From an uncultured Erysipelotrichaceae bacterium (GTDB taxonomy: Bacteria > Bacillota_I > Bacilli_A > RF39 > UBA660), in the NCBI GenBank assembly GCA_902766135.1, contig CACXCK010000135.1:1-12720 (forward strand): a stretch of 12,720 nucleotides of DNA, in the 5' to 3' direction. Position 1 is the stretch's first letter, and every line of letters begins with the position of its first letter. Positions 1-7,054 of the stretch are shown in pieces. Under the pieces are notes generated by a model that saw only the letters and a list, made by a program, of their open reading frames with translations, searched no databases and had not been told where the DNA came from. Position numbers and translations under genes: made by a program.

Positions 1-4
1 TCAA

Positions 5-35
5 TAAAAAAAGTAATGCGTTTTACGTATTACTT
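5..35 (-). terminator. Intrinsic terminator of the downstream surface-protein gene
   Basis: The two arms at 29-35 and 11-17 pair fully (AAGTAAT with ATTACTT on the minus strand). After one A-C mismatch the stem continues with three more pairs and a small loop. A run of T follows on the minus strand (A run at 6-12 on the plus strand). It begins 3 bases after the stop codon. The same hairpin, shifted by exactly 1695 bases, follows the paralogous gene, which supports it as a real conserved element. Confidence 0.75.
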
Positions 36-38
36 CAC

Positions 39-1646
39 TTAATTTATTTTATATAATTTGTTCTTTCTTACCATAAAACTTATAACTACGACTATTACAA
101 ATGTTGAAAGTATTATAAATAAACTAATATAACTTCCGGTCTTAGGGTTTTCTACTTCCCCTTCACCTATTTCTTCATCGTCTTCTACTAAAGAACTTTT
201 CTCAAATGATAACTTAACATTTGAGTTACCATCTACCGTTACATAAGCATTATATAAATATTGATTGTTATTAGAGTCAAAGTCTGTAGCATCTTCGATA
301 CATTTAACGTCTCCTGCACAATCAATGGCCGTCTTTAAATAATATTCTTTTCCTTCAGTGGTATCTCCGATATACTCTACTGATAAAGCATTCCAATCTC
401 TTAAATTATTTAAATAGAGTTTACTTCTTAAATTTTCATTTACATACTTTTGAACGAGCATGACGACTTTTGCTTCATCACTATTATTATCAAATTTATG
501 ATTAATAACAACTGGTATCTCTTCATAATTAACTGTGAATACTCTATCCCCTCTTATAACATCGCCATCTTCTATATCATCATCTACATACTTATAATTC
601 TTAAATTCCTTTTTAGGAGCATCTAAATAATATGGTAACCCAGAGCTATAATATGACGAATAAGTATCAAGTACTTTCTTAGTATTTTTATCAGTATAAT
701 TAACATCTACCCTAGAACAATTATCACACCTTTTAGTAGTTATAACTCCATCTTTAATATTGAATGTTACCGTTCCATTTTCATCACTAGTATAATAATT
801 AGCCATACTCATAATCTGTGATTTTAAAGCACAATATTCAATATCTTTTGTCAAAGATTCCTCTACAGCCAAACCAGATTCCATAAAATGATTTACATAC
901 TTTGGACTAACGGCCTCGATAAATTCATTAGATTCACATTCATGTAAAAAGCTTTCACTTAATAGCATTATGTCAGCTTTAACATCAACCCTTTTAGCTA
1001 GTAAATCATCTGCCGATTCATAAAACATCTCACCCATATGAAGATATTTTTTGTTATCAATACTAACCATAGCCACCAAAGATGAATTAGCTTCATATAA
1101 AGCCTCATAATTATGAAGTTCTTCCATCGTAAATTCTCTAGTAGGTCCGATAATATTAACCATTGCATCACCAAGCTTAAAACTATCACCAGTTTTAAGT
1201 ATAACAACTTCATAACCTTTATCACGACTAACATCCAAAACCCTATTATAGAATTTATTAATACGACTATATTCTTGCCATGCATTTTCATGACTATTTT
1301 TAAATTCATCATTAAGATATTTTCTTATACTACTAATATCTGGCAAATATACTTTATTTACCTTAATATTACCTTCCCATAAAAAATAAAAGAATGATTG
1401 TAAATTATCCCTATAATAACTAGATAAATACAAATCTAATTTAGTAATGCTTTGTCTATTTAACCACGAAATTGTTTGTTCAATATTATCATTACCTGTA
1501 TTCATTAATAAATAATTATCGTTACTTTTAAGTAATACACTACTACCATAAGTCCCATTATCATAATTAATAATATCTAATTCCCCAGCATGAGCCACAA
1601 ATGGTATAAATAATATCATCATAATTAATACATTCTTTATTCTCAT
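39..1646 (-). CDS. Sortase-anchored surface protein, degenerate ComEC-type metallo-beta-lactamase head plus MucBP-like stalk (copy 1)
   Basis: This is a 535-residue exported protein. Residues 1-20 are a signal peptide (basic start, hydrophobic core, cleavage likely after AHA). Residues about 21-306 resemble the extracellular ComEC-type metallo-beta-lactamase domain: a 'KLDLYL' strand before the metal-motif position, a 'NSSLV' stretch at 187-191, 'YLHMGEM' at 201-207, and a 'DENGTVTFNIKDG' tail. The expected THxHxDH motif reads SSYYRDN (75-81), and the TGD and GHHGS motifs are also lost, so hydrolase activity is unlikely. CDNC at 307-310 precedes a MucBP-like domain (about 311-375). A further conserved domain with two cysteines (C443, C449) follows. 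The C terminus is ENPKTG (499-504), a hydrophobic segment, then RKNK, which is a sortase sorting signal. An AGAGG ribosome binding site lies 8 bases before ATG. The role is unknown; binding or adhesion is an inference. Confidence 0.85.
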   Translation of the reverse strand: MRIKNVLIMMILFIPFVAHAGELDIINYDNGTYGSSVLLKSNDNYLLMNTGNDNIEQTISWLNRQSITKLDLYLSSYYRDNLQSFFYFLWEGNIKVNKVYLPDISSIRKYLNDEFKNSHENAWQEYSRINKFYNRVLDVSRDKGYEVVILKTGDSFKLGDAMVNIIGPTREFTMEELHNYEALYEANSSLVAMVSIDNKKYLHMGEMFYESADDLLAKRVDVKADIMLLSESFLHECESNEFIEAVSPKYVNHFMESGLAVEESLTKDIEYCALKSQIMSMANYYTSDENGTVTFNIKDGVITTKRCDNCSRVDVNYTDKNTKKVLDTYSSYYSSGLPYYLDAPKKEFKNYKYVDDDIEDGDVIRGDRVFTVNYEEIPVVINHKFDNNSDEAKVVMLVQKYVNENLRSKLYLNNLRDWNALSVEYIGDTTEGKEYYLKTAIDCAGDVKCIEDATDFDSNNNQYLYNAYVTVDGNSNVKLSFEKSSLVEDDEEIGEGEVENPKTGSYISLFIILSTFVIVVVISFMVRKNKLYKIN

Positions 1647-1654
1647 TAATACTA

Positions 1655-1659
1655 CCTCT
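1655..1659 (-). promoter_or_regulatory. Ribosome binding site of surface protein copy 1
   Basis: AGAGG on the minus strand, 8 bases before the ATG. It supports the chosen start, from which a clean signal peptide begins. Confidence 0.6.
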
Positions 1660-1670
1660 ATTCTATATAA

Positions 1671-1699
1671 AATATATCACACAAGCCTTTTTTCTTCAA
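1671..1699 (-). promoter_or_regulatory. Promoter of surface protein copy 1
   Basis: TTGAAG (-35) at 1694-1699 and TATATT (-10) at 1671-1676 are separated by 17 bases. TG one base before the -10 gives an extended -10. Transcription would start near 1664, leaving a leader of only about 18 bases holding the ribosome binding site. The paralogue's promoter has the same -10, spacing and extended TG, and nearly the same bases down to the ribosome binding site. Confidence 0.7.
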
Positions 1700-1701
1700 T
1701 A

Positions 1702-1730
1702 TAAAAAGCAATGCGCTTTACGCATTACTT
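1702..1730 (-). terminator. Intrinsic terminator of surface protein copy 2
   Basis: AAGTAATGCG and CGCATTGCTT on the minus strand form a 10-pair stem (one U-G pair) with a 5-base loop at 1716-1720, followed by a short T run. It starts 3 bases after the stop codon. Its end is only 2 bases from the -35 box of the next gene, so the two genes are probably separate transcription units. Confidence 0.75.
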
Positions 1731-1733
1731 CAT

Positions 1734-3350
1734 TTAATTTATTTTATATAACTTATTATTTCTTACCATAAAACCAATAAGTAGAATAATTACGAATGTT
1801 GGTAATATTATAAATAAACTAATATAACTTCCGGTCTTGGGATTTTCTACTTCCCCTTCACCAATCTCTTCTTCATCATCTACTAAAGAACTTTTTTCAA
1901 ATGATAACTTAACATTTGAATTACCATCTACTATTACATAAGCGTTATATAAATATTGATTGTTATTAGAGTCAAAGCCAGTCGCATCTTCGATACATGT
2001 TTTATCTCCAGCACAATCTACTGTGGTCTTTAAATAATATTCTTTTCCTTCAGAAGTATCTCCGATATACTCAACTGATAAAGCATTCCAATTATTTAAA
2101 TTATTTAAATATAACTTACTTCTTAAATTATCATTTACATACTTCTGAACTAGCATAACAACTTTTGCTTCATCACTATTACTATCATACTTGTGATTTA
2201 TTACTACTGGTATTCCTTCATAATTAACAGTGAACAATCTATCCCCTCTTATAACATCACCATCTGTTATATCATCATCAACATATTTATAATTCTTAAA
2301 TTCTTTTTTAGGAACATCTAAATAATATGGTAACCCAGAACTATAGTAAGATGAATAAGTATCTAATACTCTTTTCGTATCCTTATCAATATAATTAACA
2401 TCTACCCTATAGCAATTATCACACCTTTTAGTAGATATTACCCCATCCTTAATATTAAATGTTACAATGCCATTTTGATCATAAGAATAGTAATTTGCCA
2501 TACTTTTAGCATGCTCATCACTCTTACAAGATTCATTATTCATAGACTTTACTTTTCCTCGTAAAACATTTGCCCCTCTATCAGTTACAAATAATGGTTT
2601 TACTTCATCTAATAATGCACACATATTATCAAGTTCATTATTAAGCTTTAATACATCAGCTTTAAAATCAATATTCTTATCCAACATATCATTTATTGAT
2701 TCTACAGTGGCATTTCCAAATGATAAATATTTTTTCCCATCCACGCTAGACATTGATATTAAAGACATACTATTAAAATAACGAGAAACGACATAATACT
2801 CATAAGAATATTCCTGAAATTCATCAATTGTAAATTCTTTCGTTGGCCCGATTATATCAACTTTTGTATCACCAAAAGAAAACGAATCTCCTCGCTTTAA
2901 TTCAATAACTTCATAATCTTTATCTTTACTATCATCTACTAAGTCACCATAAAAGTTATTGATACTATTAAACATATTCCATTCATTAGTATTACTAGCC
3001 TTAAATTCATCAGTAAGATACTTTCTTGCTATACCTATATCTGGAACATATACTTTATTAATAATAATATTGCTATCATAAAATGCATCTAAATATTCGA
3101 TTCTACTATATTCAAGATCATAGTGCGTTATAAATAAATCAAGTTTTGTAACATTTTTAGCCTTAAGCCACGTAATAAAGTTAATTCCATCAGCAAAGCA
3201 ACCATCAATTAATAAATAATTACCATTACTTTCTAATAAATCACAAGTAACATCAATATTACTATAATAACTAGTCACATTTAATTCTCCAGCATGAACT
3301 ATTAAAGGTATAACTAAAACTAATAAAAAAAGCACTTTTTTTATTCTCAT
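1734..3350 (-). CDS. Sortase-anchored surface protein, degenerate ComEC-type metallo-beta-lactamase head plus MucBP-like stalk (copy 2)
   Basis: This 538-residue paralogue of the next gene downstream has the same layout. It has a signal peptide (1-20, ending VHA), a ComEC-type metallo-beta-lactamase-like head to about residue 309, CDNC at 310-313, and a MucBP-like domain to about 378. A conserved domain with C446 and C452 and an ENPKTG sorting signal (502-507) with a membrane segment and basic tail follow. The metal motif reads THYDLEY (75-81): the first histidine is kept, the other ligands are not. The later TGD motif is FGN (211-213) and the GHHGS region is KLNNELD. By eye the last ~255 residues differ from copy 1 at only about 35 positions, while the heads share little beyond scattered blocks. 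The protein is probably displayed on the wall; its ligand is unknown. An AGGAAT ribosome binding site precedes ATG. Confidence 0.85.
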   Translation of the reverse strand: MRIKKVLFLLVLVIPLIVHAGELNVTSYYSNIDVTCDLLESNGNYLLIDGCFADGINFITWLKAKNVTKLDLFITHYDLEYSRIEYLDAFYDSNIIINKVYVPDIGIARKYLTDEFKASNTNEWNMFNSINNFYGDLVDDSKDKDYEVIELKRGDSFSFGDTKVDIIGPTKEFTIDEFQEYSYEYYVVSRYFNSMSLISMSSVDGKKYLSFGNATVESINDMLDKNIDFKADVLKLNNELDNMCALLDEVKPLFVTDRGANVLRGKVKSMNNESCKSDEHAKSMANYYSYDQNGIVTFNIKDGVISTKRCDNCYRVDVNYIDKDTKRVLDTYSSYYSSGLPYYLDVPKKEFKNYKYVDDDITDGDVIRGDRLFTVNYEGIPVVINHKYDSNSDEAKVVMLVQKYVNDNLRSKLYLNNLNNWNALSVEYIGDTSEGKEYYLKTTVDCAGDKTCIEDATGFDSNNNQYLYNAYVIVDGNSNVKLSFEKSSLVDDEEEIGEGEVENPKTGSYISLFIILPTFVIILLIGFMVRNNKLYKIN

Positions 3351-3374
3351 AATATCATTCCTATTCTATATAAA

Positions 3375-3403
3375 AATATAGCATAAATGCTATAATAATT
3401 CAA
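3375..3403 (-). promoter_or_regulatory. Promoter of surface protein copy 2
   Basis: TTGAAT (-35) at 3398-3403 and TATATT (-10) at 3375-3380 have a 17-base spacer and TG one base before the -10. The leader is short, with an AGGAAT ribosome binding site at 3357-3362. The arrangement matches the promoter of copy 1. Confidence 0.7.
3377..3394. repeat. Perfect 18-bp inverted repeat inside the copy 2 promoter
   Basis: The bases tatagcat and atgctata flank a central aa. The repeat covers part of the -10 box and most of the spacer, where a repressor would block RNA polymerase. On the minus strand it is followed by TTTTTATA, so it could instead be a weak second terminator for the upstream operon. The copy 1 promoter lacks it. 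Confidence 0.5.
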
Positions 3404-3404
3404 T

Positions 3405-3433
3405 TAAAAAAGAAGATAAAATATTATCCTCTT
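3405..3433 (-). terminator. Intrinsic terminator of the polysaccharide operon, overlapping the glf stop codon
   Basis: On the minus strand AAGAGGATAA (3433-3424) pairs with TTATCTTCTT (3419-3410) in a 10-pair stem with one G-U pair and a 4-base loop, followed by a T run to about 3406. The stem includes the last codons and the TAA stop of glf. It separates the polysaccharide operon from the surface-protein genes. Confidence 0.75.
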
Positions 3434-4527
3434 CTATCATTATAAATACTAAAAGCTGACTTAATTACATCATCCATATCATAATATTTGTATTCGGCAA
3501 GTCTTCCTCCAAATATTACATTTTCTTCTTTACTTGCTAATTCTCTGTACTTATTAGCAAGTTCGTTATTTACGTCATCATTAACAGTATAATACTTTTC
3601 CATGTCTTCCTTATAATCAGCTGGATACTCATATGTTACTACTGTTTTAGGACTAGTAGAATCAAACACAAAGTGTTTATGTTCAATTACTCTTGTATAA
3701 TCTACTTCACGACCAGTATAATTTACTACTGCATTACCTTGATAATTAGGTATATCAAGTACCTTAGTATCAAACCTTAAACTACGCCATGAAAGACTCC
3801 CTAAAGAATAATTAAAATATTCATCAATAGGGCCAGTATAAACGATCGTTTTAGCTAACTTTTTATATTCATCCACATTATCAAAATAATTTGTATTAAG
3901 TCTTACTTCAATACCTTTTAACATTTCACTAACAAGCTTAGTATATCCAAGTATTGGAATACCTTGGTAACGATCATTAAAATAATTATTATCATATATA
4001 AGTCTTACTGGTAATCTCTTAATAATAAATGCTGGTAATTCTTTGCAGTCCCTATTCCACTGTTTCTCTGTATATCCTTTAACTAATTTTTCATATATCG
4101 TTCTACCAACCAAACTAATAGCTTGCTCTTCTAAATTTTTAGGCTCTCCAACTATTTCTTTTCTTTCTTCTTCAATATGTCTTAAAGCATCTTCTGGCGT
4201 AAATACATCATCCCATATCTTACTAAAAGTATTCATATTAAATGGCATATTATATATTTCATTACCTATTCTTGCTACAGGACTATTAGTATATCTATTA
4301 AACTCTACAAAAGAATTAACATAATCCCACACATCTTTATAATCAGTATGAAAGATATGTGCTCCATACTTATGGACCTCAATTCCTTCAATATTCTCAG
4401 TATATACATTACCACCAATATGACTTCTTTTATCAATTACTAATACTTTCTTACCATCCTTGTGTGCTAAATTAGCAAAAGTAGCCCCAAATAAACCAGA
4501 ACCTACTATCAAATAATCATATTCCAT
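3424..4527 (-). CDS. glf: UDP-galactopyranose mutase
   Basis: This cytoplasmic flavoenzyme interconverts UDP-galactopyranose and UDP-galactofuranose, supplying galactofuranose for surface glycans. The 367 residues match the usual length of bacterial Glf. The FAD-binding GSGLFG motif is at 9-14, followed by 'IDKRSHIGGN' (31-40) and 'YGAHIFHTD' (54-62). The active-site region 'KQWNRD' (155-160) and 'LPVR' (172-175) follow, as does 'YFNDRYQGIPILGYT' (182-196), and the C-terminal FAD-contacting 'FGGRLAEYKYYDMDD' is present. No key part is missing. A perfect AGGAGG at 4535-4540 sits 7 bases before ATG. It is the last gene of the operon, 15 bases after the acyltransferase gene, and a terminator overlaps its stop. 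A galactofuranosyl transferase is presumably one of the glycosyltransferases upstream or outside the window. Confidence 0.96.
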   Translation of the reverse strand: MEYDYLIVGSGLFGATFANLAHKDGKKVLVIDKRSHIGGNVYTENIEGIEVHKYGAHIFHTDYKDVWDYVNSFVEFNRYTNSPVARIGNEIYNMPFNMNTFSKIWDDVFTPEDALRHIEEERKEIVGEPKNLEEQAISLVGRTIYEKLVKGYTEKQWNRDCKELPAFIIKRLPVRLIYDNNYFNDRYQGIPILGYTKLVSEMLKGIEVRLNTNYFDNVDEYKKLAKTIVYTGPIDEYFNYSLGSLSWRSLRFDTKVLDIPNYQGNAVVNYTGREVDYTRVIEHKHFVFDSTSPKTVVTYEYPADYKEDMEKYYTVNDDVNNELANKYRELASKEENVIFGGRLAEYKYYDMDDVIKSAFSIYNDRRG

Positions 4528-4534
4528 AATTAAA

Positions 4535-4540
4535 CCTCCT
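4535..4540 (-). promoter_or_regulatory. Ribosome binding site of glf
   Basis: A full AGGAGG, 7 bases before the ATG. It confirms the start that gives the N-terminal FAD motif. Confidence 0.8.
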
Positions 4541-4542
4541 AC

Positions 4543-5580
4543 CTACGGAACAATATATTTTACTATTGGGATTTTTCTTAATATCCACGTAATAATCATA
4601 CATATAGGAATAATAATAAATGGCATTCCTAAGCGATAAAGAATACTAGTTGTACTCCAGCCAAACGTTTTTTGAATAATTTGCATTACATAAAAATGCA
4701 TTAAATATATAGTAAAAGTATATTTACTAACTAGATTAATTACATTTTTTATTTTTATATTCTTTATATAATTAAACACGCTTTTTAATAAAACAAATAT
4801 TGCGATTGAGTAAATAACGCACGGCACATTATTATACCCTTTATAGAGTGTAATAATTTTATTAGCTTCAATTGATAAATTATAAGTCATTATTATGTGA
4901 ACTAACAAGCCAATTAACCCTAGTATATAAATAATTATCTTATTCTTCTTACTTAATTCTTTTTTATCGAGTAAATATCCAAGTAATACATACATTACAT
5001 ATTCTGTTCCAACAATTAATTTAATTGGTAAATTAAGATCCAATTTAAATATATTATTAATTAACGGTAAAGCACTATTCAAAACAAAACTTACGATTAT
5101 TATATACCAAAATGCTTTATCTTGTTTTTTCTCATCTATTGATGACAAAATTGGAATAATAAGATAAATAATAAATAGTGGTATAAAAAACCAATAAATA
5201 GATAAAAAGGATGTACCAAATATACCATTAAAAATAAATTTAAAATTAAGTTGACTAGTAACAATAGATTTAGAATAATAAATTCTATATAATAAAGCAA
5301 TAATGCTCCATACTAAAAATGGTAAAACTGTTTTCATCAATCTCTTTTTAAAGAATGTTTTTGTATCATACTTCTTATGATAATTAATTAGTGTTACCCC
5401 ACTAATCATAAAAAATAATGGAACAGCAAAATAAAATATACTTTCAATAATATTTGCTGTAAACCAATACCTAGAATTGCTAAATTGCCAAAAGCAACCG
5501 TTGGTATGAAGTATAACGACCGATATCATAGAAATAACACTTAAAAAGGTAATATAGTCTTTTCTTTTAGCATTACTCAT
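4543..5580 (-). CDS. Membrane acyltransferase, acyltransferase-3 family (probable polysaccharide O-acetyltransferase)
   Basis: This 345-residue integral membrane protein has about ten hydrophobic segments. It belongs by appearance to the acyltransferase-3 family, which moves acetyl or other acyl groups from a cytoplasmic donor onto sugars. The family marks are visible: histidine in the first segment ('VVILHTNG', H25), 'FFMISG' (56-61), and 'FFKKRLMKTVLPFLVW' (76-91), whose arginine is typical. The start codon lies inside the end of the flippase gene (8-base overlap, ATGAGTAA), so the two are translated together. In this place it most likely acylates the polysaccharide repeat unit; the acyl group and position cannot be told from sequence. 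Confidence 0.88.
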   Translation of the reverse strand: MSNAKRKDYITFLSVISMISVVILHTNGCFWQFSNSRYWFTANIIESIFYFAVPLFFMISGVTLINYHKKYDTKTFFKKRLMKTVLPFLVWSIIALLYRIYYSKSIVTSQLNFKFIFNGIFGTSFLSIYWFFIPLFIIYLIIPILSSIDEKKQDKAFWYIIIVSFVLNSALPLINNIFKLDLNLPIKLIVGTEYVMYVLLGYLLDKKELSKKNKIIIYILGLIGLLVHIIMTYNLSIEANKIITLYKGYNNVPCVIYSIAIFVLLKSVFNYIKNIKIKNVINLVSKYTFTIYLMHFYVMQIIQKTFGWSTTSILYRLGMPFIIIPICMIITWILRKIPIVKYIVP

Positions 5581-7030
5581 TTTTACCTCTCATACGTTTT
5601 AATATACTTTTAACATTATCATTATATAAATCAAAAATAAACTTATCTTTTAAAATGATTAATATCAAAGCATAAGAAATCATGCCAATAGCGACTTGAA
5701 TTATTAGACACCATAATCTATCATGAATCAAAAAACTTATTCCAAGACAAATACATAGCATTATTATACTTGCTATCAAATAATTCTTTGATAACTTAAT
5801 AACCTCTTTAATTTCAAAATCTTTTCTAACAAAATATAATTGTACTAATGTAACAGATAATTCAGCAACCACTGTTGCAATAGCTGCACCTAACGATTTA
5901 AAATACAAAATAAAAATTATATTTAAAGAAAAATTAACTATTGCACCAACAACAACTGATATTGTAAATTCTTTTTGTCTTTTAGTAGAAAGCAAAAATT
6001 GAGTACCAGTTATATTACTTATACTAATAAATATTATTATTAAACTTAACACTTGCATTATTAAAGGTACTTTTTCATAACCATTTCCAAAAAACAATGG
6101 TGCAAAGTTATTTGCAACTGCTATAATTCCAAATGTTAAAGGAATTGATAAAGCAAAAACAAAACTAAATGTTTTATACATATACCTTTTAATTTGCTTA
6201 TAATTTTTCTCAGCAAAACAACTAGCAAGTCTAGGAAGCATAACTGTTCCAACAGCCGTAATGATAGTTAATAATATTTTTATTATTTTTTGCGACTGTT
6301 CATAGTAACCAACTTCATTCATATCATTCAATATAGCACCTATCATTGTTTTATCAAGCACGGTATAAACTTGAATAGCCATCTGCGGTATAAAAAGAGA
6401 TATAACCATCGGAAGATGGCTAACAATATTGATTTTTTTTGGCTTTCTTATAAAATGTCTTAAATCAGTCCATAATACCAAACTTCCAAATAAAGTAGAC
6501 AACACATAAATATACATGTATTTGCTTATATCTTGCGGCTCTTTAACAAATGTAAAAATGCAGATTAGCGCAATTATCTTAACAAAAAAATTACGTGTAA
6601 CTGTTTTCTTAAAATTTTCAAGCCCTTGATAAAACCACGAAATATCCATTACATTTGCCAGCATTTCAATTAACAATATTTTATAATATACCGAATAATC
6701 TCCTTCACGACAAAACACAATGTAAAACACTATTGCTGAAAGAGACATAGTTATAGTTTTAAGAATAATCAATTCCAAAAAAATCTTGCTTCTATTTTCA
6801 ATATTATTCTGATTATATGCTATTTCTCTTTGACCATATAAATTAATACCCAATGATCCAAATAGAATAAAATATGTCACTATGGATATAGTATACCCAT
6901 AAATACCATTACCTTCAGGCCCTAAAACCCTAGCAAGATATGGAGTTGTTATTATGGGCAGAATAATAATTAACAACTGATACAACATATTGTATACATA
7001 ATTTTTCTTTACAGATTCTTTCTTTATCAT
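5573..7030 (-). CDS. Wzx-type polysaccharide flippase
   Basis: A 485-residue membrane protein of the MOP exporter superfamily (polysaccharide transporter group), with about 12-14 hydrophobic segments. The N-terminal 'PYLARVLGPEGNGIYGY' (30-46) is the typical signature of this family. Wzx flips the lipid-linked repeat unit from the cytoplasmic to the outer face of the membrane before polymerisation. The length is usual for the family and no breaks are seen. It lies 24 bases after the polymerase gene with a GAGG ribosome binding site, and overlaps the acyltransferase start. Substrate specificity cannot be read from the sequence. Confidence 0.92.
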   Translation of the reverse strand: MIKKESVKKNYVYNMLYQLLIIILPIITTPYLARVLGPEGNGIYGYTISIVTYFILFGSLGINLYGQREIAYNQNNIENRSKIFLELIILKTITMSLSAIVFYIVFCREGDYSVYYKILLIEMLANVMDISWFYQGLENFKKTVTRNFFVKIIALICIFTFVKEPQDISKYMYIYVLSTLFGSLVLWTDLRHFIRKPKKINIVSHLPMVISLFIPQMAIQVYTVLDKTMIGAILNDMNEVGYYEQSQKIIKILLTIITAVGTVMLPRLASCFAEKNYKQIKRYMYKTFSFVFALSIPLTFGIIAVANNFAPLFFGNGYEKVPLIMQVLSLIIIFISISNITGTQFLLSTKRQKEFTISVVVGAIVNFSLNIIFILYFKSLGAAIATVVAELSVTLVQLYFVRKDFEIKEVIKLSKNYLIASIIMLCICLGISFLIHDRLWCLIIQVAIGMISYALILIILKDKFIFDLYNDNVKSILKRMRGKNE

Positions 7031-7054
7031 TCACTCTACCTCATTTATTAATTA

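Noticed and set aside
998..1382. Overlapping open frames on both strands inside surface protein copy 1.
   Set aside because: They are shadows in AT-rich DNA, with low-complexity composition and no start signals; the long frame has a signal peptide and recognisable domains.
39..3350. Calling the two surface proteins active metallo-beta-lactamases or ComEC DNA-uptake proteins.
   Set aside because: Most metal ligands are missing, the membrane channel domain of ComEC is absent, and the C terminus is a sortase signal.
4043..4324. A plus-strand open frame opposite glf.
   Set aside because: It lies opposite conserved Glf sequence and has no ribosome binding site or recognisable domain.
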